DNA of 40,136 nt from Turicibacter sp. (lineage in GTDB: Bacteria > Bacillota_I > Bacilli_A > MOL361 > Turicibacteraceae). The stretch's first letter is position 1; each line of letters opens with the position of its first letter. Shown one piece after another: positions 23,283 to 32,778 of the stretch. The stretch covers positions 1 to 40,136 of the forward strand of contig WRGF01000211.1 of assembly GCA_009787345.1 (NCBI GenBank), in the 5' to 3' direction. Under the pieces are notes generated by a model. That model saw only the letters and a program-made list of their open reading frames with translations, was not told the origin of the DNA and did not search any database. A program made the translations under genes and the position numbers.

Positions 23283-24719
23283 TTAGTTGCGGTCAGCCTT
23301 CCAATAGGAAGTATTGCCACCAATGGCATCATCATTAAACACTGGGTCGTGGGTTTTTGCCTGTTTTTTATAATCGTCAAGGACTGCCAGGGCAATCTTA
23401 GATAACTTGAAGAGGACAAAGATGTTTAGCGTTGCCAAAGTCCCTGTAAATAAATCGGCAATGTTCCAAACCAGGTTCAGCGGGACAAAGGAGGCGATGA
23501 AAATCAAAACAACTGCCAAAAGCCGCAAGGCTGTAACCGCCGACTTATTTTTGGTGATAAACCGCAGGCAAGTTTCCCCGTAGAAGTAATTTCCTACGAT
23601 TGAAGTAAATGGCAGCAAGAAGAACATGATGTAAAATAACGGCGCCCCTAGCCCACCAGTAAAATGGATCATGGATTCGCGGATCAAGACTACCCCGGTT
23701 AAACCGGAGCCATAAAATGGGGACATTAAAACGATAAATGCCGTTATGGAAGAAATCCATAAAGTATCCAGGAAAACCCCGAAGGCATTGACCACACCTT
23801 GTTTGACAGGGTGGGACGTATCTGCCGTAGCAGCCGCAATCGGTTTTGAGCCAATCCCAGCCTCGTTTGAGAAAATCCCACGGCGAAGCCCTTGCTGAAG
23901 GGCTTGTCCCACCGTAAATCCAATCGCACCACCGGCAATCTGGTTAGCCCCAAAAGCACTTGTTATAATCTGGCCAAATGCCTGGAAGAAATCCGACAGG
24001 TTAAATAAGACAATCCCCGTCCCGGTCAATAGGAAAATAATGACCATAGTAGGAAGGACATACATGGTAATATCCACAATCCGTTTCAAGCCTCCGAAGA
24101 TGATGATGGCAATGATGACCGCTACGATGCCACCGATAATGGCACGATGGGGCACATAAGCCTGGAAGGTATCCACGATGGTATTCGCCTGAACCGAGTT
24201 CCAAACAAACACATATAAGAACATGAGTAAAACAGCGAACACATAAGCTGGCACTTTCGATTTAAAGGCCTTGTTGAAGTAATACATCGGGCCTCCCATA
24301 AAGCGGTCTCCATGGTTTTCCTTGTAGAGCTGCCCAAGTGCTGATTCAATCAAGTTGGTAGAAGCAGAAAACAAAGCCATGGCCCACATCCAAAAAATAG
24401 CGCCTGCCCCACCGGTCACGATGGCAACGGCAACCCCGACAATATTCCCAGTCCCAACACGGGAGGATTCACTAATGGCAAATGCCTGGAAGGCGGACAA
24501 TGAATTTTTAGGCTTGTTTCCATCAACCGAAGCCACTTTTTCCCTGTCCTTCCCCGTAATAATTCCAGGTAAATATTTCATCAATGAAAATTGCGCAAAC
24601 CTCGTTTTAAACGAAAAATAAATCCCCGCAACAATCACAAACGCCCCAAAGACCCAAGTCCACAAAAAGAACCCAAGCGCCTGGATTTCACGCGATACTG
24701 CTAATAAAGTTTCATACAC
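23283..24719 (-). CDS. Alanine/glycine:cation symporter (AGCS family), second copy
   Basis: 478 residues and about ten hydrophobic helices. AGCS marks: SESSRVGTGNIVGVAVAIV, GGAGAIFWMW, LRRGIFSNEAGIGSKPIAAA. Imports alanine, glycine or possibly glutamine with a cation. Only distantly similar to the family member at 11714. Start TTG at 24719 with GGAGGAGG upstream. Flanked on both sides by similar terminator hairpins, so it is its own unit. Confidence 0.94.
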   Translation of the reverse strand: MYETLLAVSREIQALGFFLWTWVFGAFVIVAGIYFSFKTRFAQFSLMKYLPGIITGKDREKVASVDGNKPKNSLSAFQAFAISESSRVGTGNIVGVAVAIVTGGAGAIFWMWAMALFSASTNLIESALGQLYKENHGDRFMGGPMYYFNKAFKSKVPAYVFAVLLMFLYVFVWNSVQANTIVDTFQAYVPHRAIIGGIVAVIIAIIIFGGLKRIVDITMYVLPTMVIIFLLTGTGIVLFNLSDFFQAFGQIITSAFGANQIAGGAIGFTVGQALQQGLRRGIFSNEAGIGSKPIAAATADTSHPVKQGVVNAFGVFLDTLWISSITAFIVLMSPFYGSGLTGVVLIRESMIHFTGGLGAPLFYIMFFLLPFTSIVGNYFYGETCLRFITKNKSAVTALRLLAVVLIFIASFVPLNLVWNIADLFTGTLATLNIFVLFKLSKIALAVLDDYKKQAKTHDPVFNDDAIGGNTSYWKADRN

Positions 24720-24870
24720 AACACATTCCTCCTCCGGTATTTTTCTTTCCCCATCATCTTACCATAATTCCCAGCCCAAAACTTAAGCATATGTTGTTTT
24801 CCCAAGGGATTTTGTCAAAATTTAATGGAATTTGAGGAGGGCTACAACGAAAGCCTTTTCTGAATCATGC

Positions 24871-24932
24871 TAAAAAATCCCGCTATTTGGAAGGTTCCGT
24901 GGAGGGAGTTTCACAAATTGCGAGATTTTTTT
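24871..24932 (-). terminator. Terminator of the dtnK operon
   Basis: Imperfect long stem, AATCCCGCTATTTG with CAAATTGCGAGATT, followed by T-run on the minus strand, 30 bp after the GntP gene. The sequence TGCTAAAAAATCCCGCTATTT is nearly repeated at 23209-23229. Confidence 0.75.
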
Positions 24933-24961
24933 CACGGGTAGCTAGAATTGTTTTTTTAGGG

Positions 24962-26326
24962 TTACATCACCACATTTAACCCTAATATCATGACAAGCCC
25001 AATCGCCCAGGCAATAGTAGTGGTCACGGACCATGCCTTCATTTGTTCTTTCACGTTGTCAATTCCGCACATACGGTTAACGACCCAGAAAAGACTATCG
25101 TTGAAGTAAGAGAAGAAGAGAGAGCCAACACATGCAGCGAAAGCACCAAGCAGTGGATTTCCTCCAGCCGCAATAACAATCGGCGCTGTGATACTTGCCG
25201 CTGTAATCATGGCTACCGTCCCGGATCCTTGTGCGAAACGGATAATGGTAGACACGACAAACGGAAGCAGAATAACTGGGATTGGTGTTTGGGAGATTTG
25301 GTAAGCAATATGCTCTCCCACGCCGCTGTCGGAAAGGACACGCCCCAAGGCTCCGCCAGCGCCGGTGACTAAGATGATAACACCCGCAGATTTGATGCCG
25401 GACTCCATATGGCCTAAAATTTCGTCACGGCCAACTTTTCTGGCCAAGGTGTAAATGGCAATCAACAAGCCAATTCCCAGAGCAATCATTGGCATTCCAA
25501 GGAAGCGTAATACGCCAAAGAATCCAGTGGTCAATCCCATCATACCTAGTGTCGTATTGATTAGGATGAGGAGAATCGTTGTTAGGATAGGCAAGAAGGC
25601 TAAGAATGCGGATGGTAAAGCTTGGGTATCTTCTTCTTGAGAAAGGTCAATTCCCGGAAGCATTGCTGATGGGCGAATCCATCCTTCTCCGTCATCACTT
25701 GGTAATTGATAGATTTTCTTTCCGATGGTTGCGCCGTATAGCGTCGTTCCAATCGCCATAGGTATTGCAATGATGAAACTAAGCAAGAAAAACTCACCAA
25801 CATCAACCCCAAATGCGCCAGCTACACCAAGCGGTCCCGGTGTTGGCGGGATCATGGAGTGGGTAATGACGGCCCCGCCAGCAAGTGGTACAGCGATTGC
25901 TAGGATAGATTTTCTTGACTTCTTAGAAATAGCTTTAACGATGGAGAAAAGCATAATGAAAGCCGAGTCTACAAAGACTGGAATACTGACAATGAACCCT
26001 GTAAGCGCCATGGCAAATTCTTCACGGCCTTTTCCAAACAGCTTTAAGAAAGTTCTGGCCATTCGCTCAGCGGCTCCAGACATTTCAAATACCTGACCGA
26101 GCATGACCCCGAAACCGATGATAATCCCAATCCCACCCAAAGTTCCGCCAAACCCACCCTGGATAGAGGCAATGACTTCGGGCTTATACTGCCCTGCGAT
26201 AAGCCCCACCACGACAGCCGCAATCATTAACGCCAAGAACGTGTGCACCTTTGTTTTTAAAATCAAGAAGATTAAGAAAGAAACCCCAATAACTAAAGCT
26301 GCAACTAACTGAACATCAGTACCCAT
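24962..26326 (-). CDS. GntP family sugar-acid:proton permease
   Basis: 454 residues, 12 or so hydrophobic helices, normal for GntP/DsdX/Ygb permeases. Typical segments: GGFGGTLGGIGIIIGFGVML, SIPVFVDSAFIMLF, HSMIPPTPGPLG and QGSGTVAMITAASI. The family takes up gluconate and related aldonates. As the last gene of the deoR-dtnK-pdxA2 operon, it most likely imports the four-carbon aldonate (D-threonate or D-erythronate) that the two enzymes consume. A 9-bp hairpin lies in the gap before it. Confidence 0.93.
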   Translation of the reverse strand: MGTDVQLVAALVIGVSFLIFLILKTKVHTFLALMIAAVVVGLIAGQYKPEVIASIQGGFGGTLGGIGIIIGFGVMLGQVFEMSGAAERMARTFLKLFGKGREEFAMALTGFIVSIPVFVDSAFIMLFSIVKAISKKSRKSILAIAVPLAGGAVITHSMIPPTPGPLGVAGAFGVDVGEFFLLSFIIAIPMAIGTTLYGATIGKKIYQLPSDDGEGWIRPSAMLPGIDLSQEEDTQALPSAFLAFLPILTTILLILINTTLGMMGLTTGFFGVLRFLGMPMIALGIGLLIAIYTLARKVGRDEILGHMESGIKSAGVIILVTGAGGALGRVLSDSGVGEHIAYQISQTPIPVILLPFVVSTIIRFAQGSGTVAMITAASITAPIVIAAGGNPLLGAFAACVGSLFFSYFNDSLFWVVNRMCGIDNVKEQMKAWSVTTTIAWAIGLVMILGLNVVM

Positions 26327-26395
26327 AAATAATACACCCCATTTTCAATAGTTTCATACCCATCTAATAAAACGCTTACTTTACATCTTCAAGTA

Positions 26396-26417
26396 TAACC
26401 ACCCATTAGGGTGGTTA
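26396..26417 (-). other. Strong hairpin between pdxA2 and the GntP gene
   Basis: TAACCACCC-ATTA-GGGTGGTTA, perfect 9-bp stem and 4-base loop, with no T-run on the minus strand, so not a standard terminator. It sits within the 105-bp operon spacer and may set mRNA processing or differential expression of the permease. Confidence 0.6.
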
Positions 26418-26431
26418 CGTGAGAAAGCCCA

Positions 26432-27463
26432 TTATGCTGTTTTGCTGTATTCCTCAACTTCCCCCGTTTCTGCGAAATGAATGGCATATTTAGCAGCCAC
26501 TAAGATAGCTTCTGTCATGCTCACAGCACTTGCGATGTTTTTACCTGCAATATCAAATGCTGTTCCATGGTCAACGGAGGTTCTTAAAATCGGCATTCCG
26601 TTAGTAATAGAGATGGTTTTTTCAAAATCAAGTGTCTTTGTAGCGATGTGTCCCTGGTCATGATAAAGGGACAAAACGCTATCGTAGCGTCCTTGGAGGC
26701 ATAGGTGGAATACGGAATCTGCGGGTACAGGTCCAACCACATCATAACCCAATGCTTGAAGTTCTTTCACCGCTGGTTCAACATCAGTGACTTCCTCGTC
26801 TCCAAACAATCCATGCTCCCCATTGTGAGGATTAAGGCCGGCAATCGCCATCCGTCCCTTTTTAATTCCTAGCTTCTCCAGCGCCTGAGTACATCTGATG
26901 ACGTAATCAACAATCCGCTCTTTTGTTACCAGTTCAGTGGCACGTCTCAGGGAAACGTGGCGGGTTAAGAAAAAGACACGCATGTTTCGAACTTCAAACA
27001 TCGTCAGCGGATCTTCGGTTCCAGTAAGGTCGCCAAAGATTTCCGTATGCCCAATGTAATCGACTCTCCCTGCTTTTAAGGACTCCTTGTTAATCGGCGT
27101 AGTGGCCACGGCTTGAACCTTTTTCTCATTTGCCCATTCGATAGCCTTAGCGATGTATTCAAAAGCGGCTTTACCGCACATCCCTGAAACTTGTCCCATC
27201 ACCAGTTGCTCCATGTCTACGTTTTGCAGGTCAACCAGATTAAGTACATTTGGCTCGAATATGGCTTCTTCCACATCTTTGATGACCTTTACCAAAAGAT
27301 TAACACCCGTCACCTGGATGGCTTGATTGATAACGTTTAAGTCACCCACCACAATGCAGTTAGAAACGCGGAAAACATTTTCGTCTGCAATGGATTTTAC
27401 TACGATTTCTGGACCTATTCCTGCCGGATCCCCTAGTGGTATTGCAATGATTGGCTTATTCAT
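26432..27463 (-). CDS. pdxA2: 4-phospho-D-threonate/4-phospho-D-erythronate dehydrogenase (PdxA2)
   Basis: 343 residues. PdxA fold: [14 protein letters not shown] at the start, [39 protein letters not shown] and [11 protein letters not shown], with the metal-binding His residues kept. PdxA2 oxidises and decarboxylates 4-phospho-D-threonate or 4-phospho-D-erythronate to dihydroxyacetone phosphate with NAD, as shown for bacterial clusters pairing it with a DUF1537 kinase. The start overlaps the kinase stop (ATGA). A role in pyridoxal phosphate synthesis is unlikely in this context. Confidence 0.9.
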   Translation of the reverse strand: MNKPIIAIPLGDPAGIGPEIVVKSIADENVFRVSNCIVVGDLNVINQAIQVTGVNLLVKVIKDVEEAIFEPNVLNLVDLQNVDMEQLVMGQVSGMCGKAAFEYIAKAIEWANEKKVQAVATTPINKESLKAGRVDYIGHTEIFGDLTGTEDPLTMFEVRNMRVFFLTRHVSLRRATELVTKERIVDYVIRCTQALEKLGIKKGRMAIAGLNPHNGEHGLFGDEEVTDVEPAVKELQALGYDVVGPVPADSVFHLCLQGRYDSVLSLYHDQGHIATKTLDFEKTISITNGMPILRTSVDHGTAFDIAGKNIASAVSMTEAILVAAKYAIHFAETGEVEEYSKTA

Positions 27464-28767
27464 TTATTGATTACCCCTTTCAAGTGGTTTACACAAGTTA
27501 TAATTGCATTCTCATCACCGACCATGCCGCCCTTTGTAATGAGACGGATTCCTTCCATTGGCCCGCCTTTTAGCACGCCGTATGAGGCTAAGGGCACGAT
27601 TTCTTCCACCAATTCCAACCCAGCAGCTCGTATGCGTTTACAAACGTGAACCGATATATCGCCTCCCGACGTATACAAACCTTTAAACTCCAGTTTAGCC
27701 GCCAAAATCCTTCCTGTAATTTCGGCGATGGCGTCATTGATGATGATGGAAGCAGCATCTATGTCCACCCCATGTTTCTTAGCGAATTCCTGTAAGTCTA
27801 TGCGATTTTGCGGGTATATTCCAGATCCTACTACCATGCTCGTATCAAACAAATCCGCTTTTTCCAGTACCCGTTCCACGACACGGGATATTTCTTGGTA
27901 CCTGCTCCTCTCGTCTTTTAAGAATTCAGAGATTTCCATGAACACATGATGCGAATTTTGAGTTTGTAGGAACCTCTGAACCTGACCTGCGGCGACTGGA
28001 TTAACACTCCCGACAACGGCTAATACTTTGTTTTTATCTGCCAAAGGATGCACATTCGTAGGAATAATCCGGCTGCACACCACTGACGTAAAAACCCCTG
28101 GATCGACGGTAATGAACGGGTAGCCGGTTTGACGGACTGCATCGGCGATAACTTCCATTTCTGAATCCATCGTCGAGTCAAAAATTAAGGCTCGCTTCCC
28201 TGCACCTTTGAGGATTTTGATGCGCTCACAAAGCCACTCCACACCTTTAGAGACATCCTCGACGTAAAGCGTCCCGATTTCGTATTTTGATTGCTGCCTG
28301 AACACATCGGCAACCACAGGTGTATGTACCGGGTTCTTAGGGTCGGTAGCGACTTCGGTTAAGTTAAGGGGCACGCCATGGACTAGCATCCTCCCGCCAA
28401 TGACTACCCGCCCGGCATGTGGGAATGAGGGAACAATGATAGCCAACGCATCATCGCCAATAGCATCCAGCATAGCATCCATTTCACTGCCAATATTCCC
28501 ACGCAACGTGGAGTCGATCCGTTTGGAATAAAGTTTGATATTCGGCTTTTTCAAACGCAGGGCAGATTCATAAACCCGCATATAGGCCATTTCCTTTGTG
28601 ATGGAACGTGAATCGGTTTGGTGAATAATCACATCACAATCCTCTCCATGCTTAACATCGCCATTGCTATCCATCAGGGTGAACGCCCGGAGGTTTTTCT
28701 TTGTTAACTGTACGCCTGTGGCATTTGCTCCCGTTAGGTCGTCTGCGATGACGGCTACTTGAATCAT
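27460..28767 (-). CDS. dtnK: Four-carbon acid sugar kinase (DtnK/DenK, DUF1537)
   Basis: 435 residues with both halves of the family: N-terminal [18 protein letters not shown] and [13 protein letters not shown]-terminal [16 protein letters not shown] and [15 protein letters not shown], the nucleotide-binding part. Phosphorylates D-threonate or D-erythronate at C4; which of the two cannot be told here. The start at 28767 has GGGAGGAG upstream and overlaps the end of deoR (ATGA), so the operon is tightly coupled. Confidence 0.88.
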   Translation of the reverse strand: MIQVAVIADDLTGANATGVQLTKKNLRAFTLMDSNGDVKHGEDCDVIIHQTDSRSITKEMAYMRVYESALRLKKPNIKLYSKRIDSTLRGNIGSEMDAMLDAIGDDALAIIVPSFPHAGRVVIGGRMLVHGVPLNLTEVATDPKNPVHTPVVADVFRQQSKYEIGTLYVEDVSKGVEWLCERIKILKGAGKRALIFDSTMDSEMEVIADAVRQTGYPFITVDPGVFTSVVCSRIIPTNVHPLADKNKVLAVVGSVNPVAAGQVQRFLQTQNSHHVFMEISEFLKDERSRYQEISRVVERVLEKADLFDTSMVVGSGIYPQNRIDLQEFAKKHGVDIDAASIIINDAIAEITGRILAAKLEFKGLYTSGGDISVHVCKRIRAAGLELVEEIVPLASYGVLKGGPMEGIRLITKGGMVGDENAIITCVNHLKGVINK

Positions 28768-29537
28768 GAAATCTCCTCCCATTCTGTCATGAGTTGAATA
28801 CTTTGTCTTTCAATGCTTACTAACTCTGAATCTGAAAACACCTTATCGGTGACAACGCCCGTAAAATGCGACAGATGCGTGATTTTAAACAAGGATTGAC
28901 TGTTAAATTTGGTGGCATCTGCGACTAAATAGGCTTTCCCGCATACTTCAAGGATTTTTTTCTTGAAGGATGCTTTCTCGGCTGTTGGTGTAAGCAAATT
29001 GAAATCTTCATCAATGCAGCTTCCGCCTATAAAAGCCACATTGACCCGTAGCCCCGTGAGCATTTCCTCAGCCATATATCCCAAGGCACTTCCGGTTTCG
29101 TTTTGTATCGCCCCCCCACAAAAAATGAGTTTAAGGTTGGTATCCAGCAAGTCGCTGGCGATTTTTAAATCGTTGGTGACAACAACTAGGTCAGGAACTG
29201 AGCGGATGGCCATAGCAATTTCCCGTGTCGTCGTACCGGCATCTAAAAACACAGTATCTCCAGGATGGATGAGCTTCTTCGCCACACTCGCAAGCTTCAG
29301 CTTCTCAGCAGAGTTATAATTCATTTTATCTGCATAGGCCCTTTCGCTATTTAGAATGTTTACCGGTGTTGCCGCCCCGTGTTTTCGGTCAATCAGGCCA
29401 GACTTGGCCAGTTTGTCTAAATCCCTGCGAATGGTCATGGCACTTACCGTAAACAAATCTGCCAGTTGGGAAACTTGAAACTCACCTTGTTCATTAACCA
29501 TCTCTACTATCCTATCTAATCGTTGTTGCGCTTGCAC
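28764..29537 (-). CDS. DeoR-family transcriptional regulator of the sugar-acid operon
   Basis: About 257 residues. Helix-turn-helix at the N-terminus (QLADLFTVSAMTIRRDLDKL, SGLIDRKHGAA) and a DeoRC sugar-phosphate sensor domain with FLDAGTTTREIA, VVTNDLKIA and FIGGSCIDEDF. It probably represses its own operon and is released by a phosphorylated intermediate, as is usual for the family. Start taken as GTG at 29537, about nine bases after AAAGGA; GTG at 29546 lies too close to it. Operator-like repeats lie upstream. Confidence 0.92.
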   Translation of the reverse strand: MQAQQRLDRIVEMVNEQGEFQVSQLADLFTVSAMTIRRDLDKLAKSGLIDRKHGAATPVNILNSERAYADKMNYNSAEKLKLASVAKKLIHPGDTVFLDAGTTTREIAMAIRSVPDLVVVTNDLKIASDLLDTNLKLIFCGGAIQNETGSALGYMAEEMLTGLRVNVAFIGGSCIDEDFNLLTPTAEKASFKKKILEVCGKAYLVADATKFNSQSLFKITHLSHFTGVVTDKVFSDSELVSIERQSIQLMTEWEEIS

Positions 29538-29560
29538 AAAACACACATCCTTTTTGTTCG

Positions 29561-29574
29561 AGTTATCGCTTACA
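29561..29574 (-). promoter_or_regulatory. Candidate cre (CcpA) site
   Basis: TGTAAGCGATAACT on the minus strand matches TGWAANCGNTNWCA at 13 of 14 positions. It covers the likely transcription start of the deoR-dtnK operon, a repressing position. Confidence 0.6.
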
Positions 29575-29579
29575 CGAAC

Positions 29580-29608
29580 ATGATACCATGTTTAAACTAG
29601 TTAATCAA
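29580..29608 (-). promoter_or_regulatory. Sigma-A promoter of deoR-dtnK-pdxA2-GntP
   Basis: TTGATT (29603-29608), 17 bases, TATCAT (29580-29585) on the minus strand; the start codon of deoR is 43 bases downstream of the -10. Confidence 0.78.
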
Positions 29609-29732
29609 GCCAAAATGTGATATTTATTAAAAAAACAATCAATCCGAACACTCAATCCATGTTCAAATGAACATAGAAGCGAGTTCTTGGGTGAAGTTGA
29701 ACACTTGAAGGGTCCATTTTAACCTATCTACG

Positions 29733-29770
29733 CAAAAACCACCGATAGCACTGCCAGCCCATCAGTGGTT
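29733..29770 (-). terminator. Terminator of the LacI-family regulator gene
   Basis: 10-bp stem AACCACTGAT/ATCGGTGGTT (one G-U pair) followed by TTTTTG on the minus strand. Confidence 0.82.
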
Positions 29771-29797
29771 CTCCATCTGTTAACAAATGACTTTTAT

Positions 29798-30787
29798 TTA
29801 CCGCCAACTCGTACTTTCACGTTCCACTAAATGGATGGGAAGCACAACATTCTCAAAGGTATACTGAGCATCCTGCATCATGGCAATGAGATGCGTCGTT
29901 GCTTCTAAGGTAATCGAACGACGGCTTTGGCGGATGGTGGTTAGCTTAGGCTGCATAATTTCGGCGAATGAAATGTCGTCAAATCCGATGATGGATAATT
30001 CCTCAGGGATTTTAATGCCTTTTTGCCGGGCAATTTCATAGAGCCCAACAGCAATCAAGTCATTCCCGCAAAAAACGCCGGTTGCCCCTGAGTCGATTAC
30101 ATCTGCTGCCACAAGACGGCCGCCATCTGTCGTTAATTCCGTTTGAAACACGCTTAATTTGATATCATTATTAGTCAATACATCAGAATAGCCACGATGC
30201 CTGTCCTTGATATTGTCGAACTGACCAGTGCAACCGATGAATGCTAAGTGCTTATGTCCCCTTCCAACTAAGTGGTTAGCGGCAATTTGCCCGCCATCGT
30301 AATCATTGATCTCGATTGATTTTTTTATTTGTTTTATCCGGTTATCCAAAACGATGTAGGGGATGTTCTGTACTTCTAGGTTTCTTAAAACCTCAGCGTT
30401 TCGACTGGATAAGCCACAAATAATTAGACCATCCACGTTCCGGGCAACAAGCTCATCTAAATATTTCTTTTCTAATTGGCCATTTTCATAGGTATTGCAC
30501 AAGAACGTGATGTACCCAGCCCTTGCCAAATTCTTTTCGATTCCTTTGGCCAACTCTGCGAAAAAGGGATTAGTAATATCCGGTATGATAAGCCCCACAC
30601 TTTGGCTCTTAGAAGATACCAAGCTTCGGGCAGCATAGTTGGGCTTGTAATTTAGTTTCTGAATCGCCTTGTTGACCGCCTCCTTAATATGCGGTGAAAC
30701 AAATTTCTCTTTGTTATTGATAATGTTTGAAACAGTGGCGATGGATACGCCTGCTTCTTTTGAAACGTCCTTCAAAGTCACTCCCAC
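29798..30787 (-). CDS. rbsR: LacI-family regulator, probably of ribose use (RbsR-like)
   Basis: 329 residues. HTH and hinge: VTLKDVSKEAGVSIATVSNI, INNKEKFVSPHIKEAVNKAI, LNYKPNYAARSL; then a periplasmic-binding-like sensor domain (VGLIIPDITNPFFAELAKGI, FCGNDLIAVGLYEIA, SIIGFDDISFAEIM). Position right after rbsB makes it the likely repressor of the rbs operon, whose promoter carries four LacI-type sites. Start GTG at 30787 with AAGGAGG seven bases upstream. A terminator precedes it, so it is expressed by read-through or separately. In B. subtilis rbsR is first in the operon; here it is last. Confidence 0.9.
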   Translation of the reverse strand: MGVTLKDVSKEAGVSIATVSNIINNKEKFVSPHIKEAVNKAIQKLNYKPNYAARSLVSSKSQSVGLIIPDITNPFFAELAKGIEKNLARAGYITFLCNTYENGQLEKKYLDELVARNVDGLIICGLSSRNAEVLRNLEVQNIPYIVLDNRIKQIKKSIEINDYDGGQIAANHLVGRGHKHLAFIGCTGQFDNIKDRHRGYSDVLTNNDIKLSVFQTELTTDGGRLVAADVIDSGATGVFCGNDLIAVGLYEIARQKGIKIPEELSIIGFDDISFAEIMQPKLTTIRQSRRSITLEATTHLIAMMQDAQYTFENVVLPIHLVERESTSWR

Positions 30788-30816
30788 GATTTTTCCCTCC
30801 TTCACTTCAATTTTAA

Positions 30817-30867
30817 TAAAAAACAGCCCGCCCCGTCAAATCAAATGATTGGATGGGAGGGGCTGTT
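30817..30867 (-). terminator. Terminator between rbsB and the regulator
   Basis: AACAGCCC/GGGCTGTT arms followed by six Ts on the minus strand, 11 bases after the rbsB stop. Confidence 0.85.
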
Positions 30868-30877
30868 AGAAGTCTTG

Positions 30878-31807
30878 CTATTCAGTGACTAAACGAAGTG
30901 GAGCAGAAATTTGAGCTTGTGGAGTTTCTCCATTGTGGATTTGTAGGGCTGTTTGCACGGCTAATTGTCCCATGACATCTGGTTGTTGAGCAACTGTCGC
31001 CGCCATGCCACCGTTAGAGATAGAAGCCAAAGCATCGTCGTTTCCGTCAAAGCCAATAACCATGATGTCGCGACCAGATGCGTTAATAGCTTCTAAAGCG
31101 CCTAAAGCCATTTCGTCATTGTGTGCAAATACTGCCGCAACATCCGGTTGAGCTTGAAGAATGTTTTCCATGACGTTAAGCCCTTCCCCACGGTCGAAGT
31201 TAGCTGATTGGGAAGCAACGATGTTTAAAGAAGCTGCCAAGTTGTTGAATCCTTGTCCACGTTCACGAGTCGCAGAAGCACCAGGGATCCCTTGAAGCTC
31301 AACAACCGTAGCATTTTCACCTAATTGGTCAATAATGAATTGAGCAGCCTGCTCTCCGCCAGCTACGTTATCAGATGCGATGAAAGTGACAACATCACCA
31401 CCATCAGAAGAACGGTCAAGCGTGATAACAGGGACACCTTGGGCGTTCGCGGATTCAACAGCCGTTGCAATCGCCGCAGAATCCGTCGGGTTAATGATTA
31501 GAATATCAACACCGGCAGTGAGAAGATCTTCCACGTCATTAACTTGCTTCGCTGCATCGTCTTGTGCATCTACGATTTCAACATTGATTCCATTGGCTTC
31601 TGCCTCGGCAATCACGCCATCACGAAGGGCAACGAAGAATGGGTTATTCAGTGTAGAGACGGATAATCCAATGGTCAAGGAATCCGAATCACTGCCGGAA
31701 CCAGAATTTGTACCACCCTGTCCTGGACCTTCTAATGAACAAGCTGCCAAGCTAATGAATAAGAATCCTAAGAAGAATACACTTGCTAATTTTTTTAATT
31801 GTTTCAT
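30878..31807 (-). CDS. rbsB: Ribose ABC transporter substrate-binding lipoprotein
   Basis: 309 residues. Lipoprotein signal peptide with lipobox LAAC (Cys23), a Gly/Ser linker, then the periplasmic-binding fold: LTIGLSVSTLNNPFFVALRD, VDILIINPTDSAAIATAVES, VVTFIASDNVAGG, AVFAHNDEMALGALEAI, the RbsB pattern. Anchored to the outer face of the membrane, it delivers ribose to RbsC. Start at 31807 after TAGGAG; an upstream longer frame is not used. Confidence 0.96.
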   Translation of the reverse strand: MKQLKKLASVFFLGFLFISLAACSLEGPGQGGTNSGSGSDSDSLTIGLSVSTLNNPFFVALRDGVIAEAEANGINVEIVDAQDDAAKQVNDVEDLLTAGVDILIINPTDSAAIATAVESANAQGVPVITLDRSSDGGDVVTFIASDNVAGGEQAAQFIIDQLGENATVVELQGIPGASATRERGQGFNNLAASLNIVASQSANFDRGEGLNVMENILQAQPDVAAVFAHNDEMALGALEAINASGRDIMVIGFDGNDDALASISNGGMAATVAQQPDVMGQLAVQTALQIHNGETPQAQISAPLRLVTE

Positions 31808-31826
31808 TTTCAACACGCTCCTAGTT

Positions 31827-32777
31827 TTAATTTTTTCGATCAAGAAGTACAGCAATCAATATGACAACTCCTTTTACCACTTGCTGATAAAAAGAGGAAA
31901 CACCCAGTAGATTTAAACCATTGTTCAAGACGCCAATGATAAGAACACCAATCAGTGTGCCTAAAATCTTACCTTTTCCACCTGTTAGGGATGTTCCACC
32001 CAAAACAACAGCTGCAATGGCATCCAGTTCAAAAGCATTACCAGCGTTGGGTTGAGCTGAATTTAGTCGGGAGGAAAGTATGATTCCGGCCAGGGCCGAC
32101 AAAGCACCGCTCAAGGAATAAATAATCAGTTTCATCCGGTCCACTTTAATCCCAGAGATGAAGGAAGCCTTTTCGTTCCCACCAATGGCGTATGTTTTGC
32201 GCCCGAAGGGTGTTTTATGAAGCAAGACAAACAGCCCAACAAAGGTGATAAGCACGATGAACACCGGGAATGGAATGAATCCAAAGACGTAGCCACGTCC
32301 CATCATTTGAAACAAGACACTATCGCCAAGCCCAGTAATGGGGTTTCCATCGGTGTAAACCAATGTCAAACCTCTAAACAAGGTCATGGTAGCCAACGTG
32401 GCAATAAAGGGAGCCATTTTACCAACGGTAATCAATAAACCATTAACAGCACCAAGCAAAGCCCCTAAAGCAATTCCTGCTAAAATGGCAACGATGGCTG
32501 GAACCCCTGAAACCATCAAGCCAGCCGATAAAGCACTGGATAGGGCAAGGGTAGCCCCGACAGATAAGTCAATCCCACCGGTAAGGATAACAAACGTCAT
32601 CCCAAATGCAATCAAGGCATTGATGGATACTTGTCGCAACAGGTTCAAAATGTTTTGGGATTGGATGAATCTTGGGTTTAGGATGGAGATAAAGACCACC
32701 AGGACGATCAACCCGACCAATGGCCCCAGGTTTTTTAATACTGAAGGCAAAGAATTCTTTGTTTTGGTTGCTTGCAT
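31827..32777 (-). CDS. rbsC: Ribose ABC transporter permease
   Basis: 316 residues, about eight to ten hydrophobic helices. RbsC marks: GMTFVILTGGIDLSVGATLA, ATMTLFRGLTLVYTDGNPIT, AIAAVVLGGTSLTGGKGKIL. Start at 32777 directly follows the rbsA stop, with GGGAGG inside the end of rbsA. Confidence 0.97.
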   Translation of the reverse strand: MQATKTKNSLPSVLKNLGPLVGLIVLVVFISILNPRFIQSQNILNLLRQVSINALIAFGMTFVILTGGIDLSVGATLALSSALSAGLMVSGVPAIVAILAGIALGALLGAVNGLLITVGKMAPFIATLATMTLFRGLTLVYTDGNPITGLGDSVLFQMMGRGYVFGFIPFPVFIVLITFVGLFVLLHKTPFGRKTYAIGGNEKASFISGIKVDRMKLIIYSLSGALSALAGIILSSRLNSAQPNAGNAFELDAIAAVVLGGTSLTGGKGKILGTLIGVLIIGVLNNGLNLLGVSSFYQQVVKGVVILIAVLLDRKN

Positions 32778-32778
32778 A

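Larger units (their letters stand above)
29555..29674 (-). promoter_or_regulatory. DeoR-type operator half-sites in the sugar-acid operon promoter
   Basis: TGTTCG (29555-29560) and CGAACA (29575-29580) form an inverted pair overlapping the transcription start; a further CGAACA lies at 29645-29650, and ATGTTCA-AA-TGAACAT (29659-29674) is a perfect 7+7 palindrome upstream of the -35. TGTTCG/CGAACA is the usual half-site type of DeoR-family repressors such as GlpR. Confidence 0.6.
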
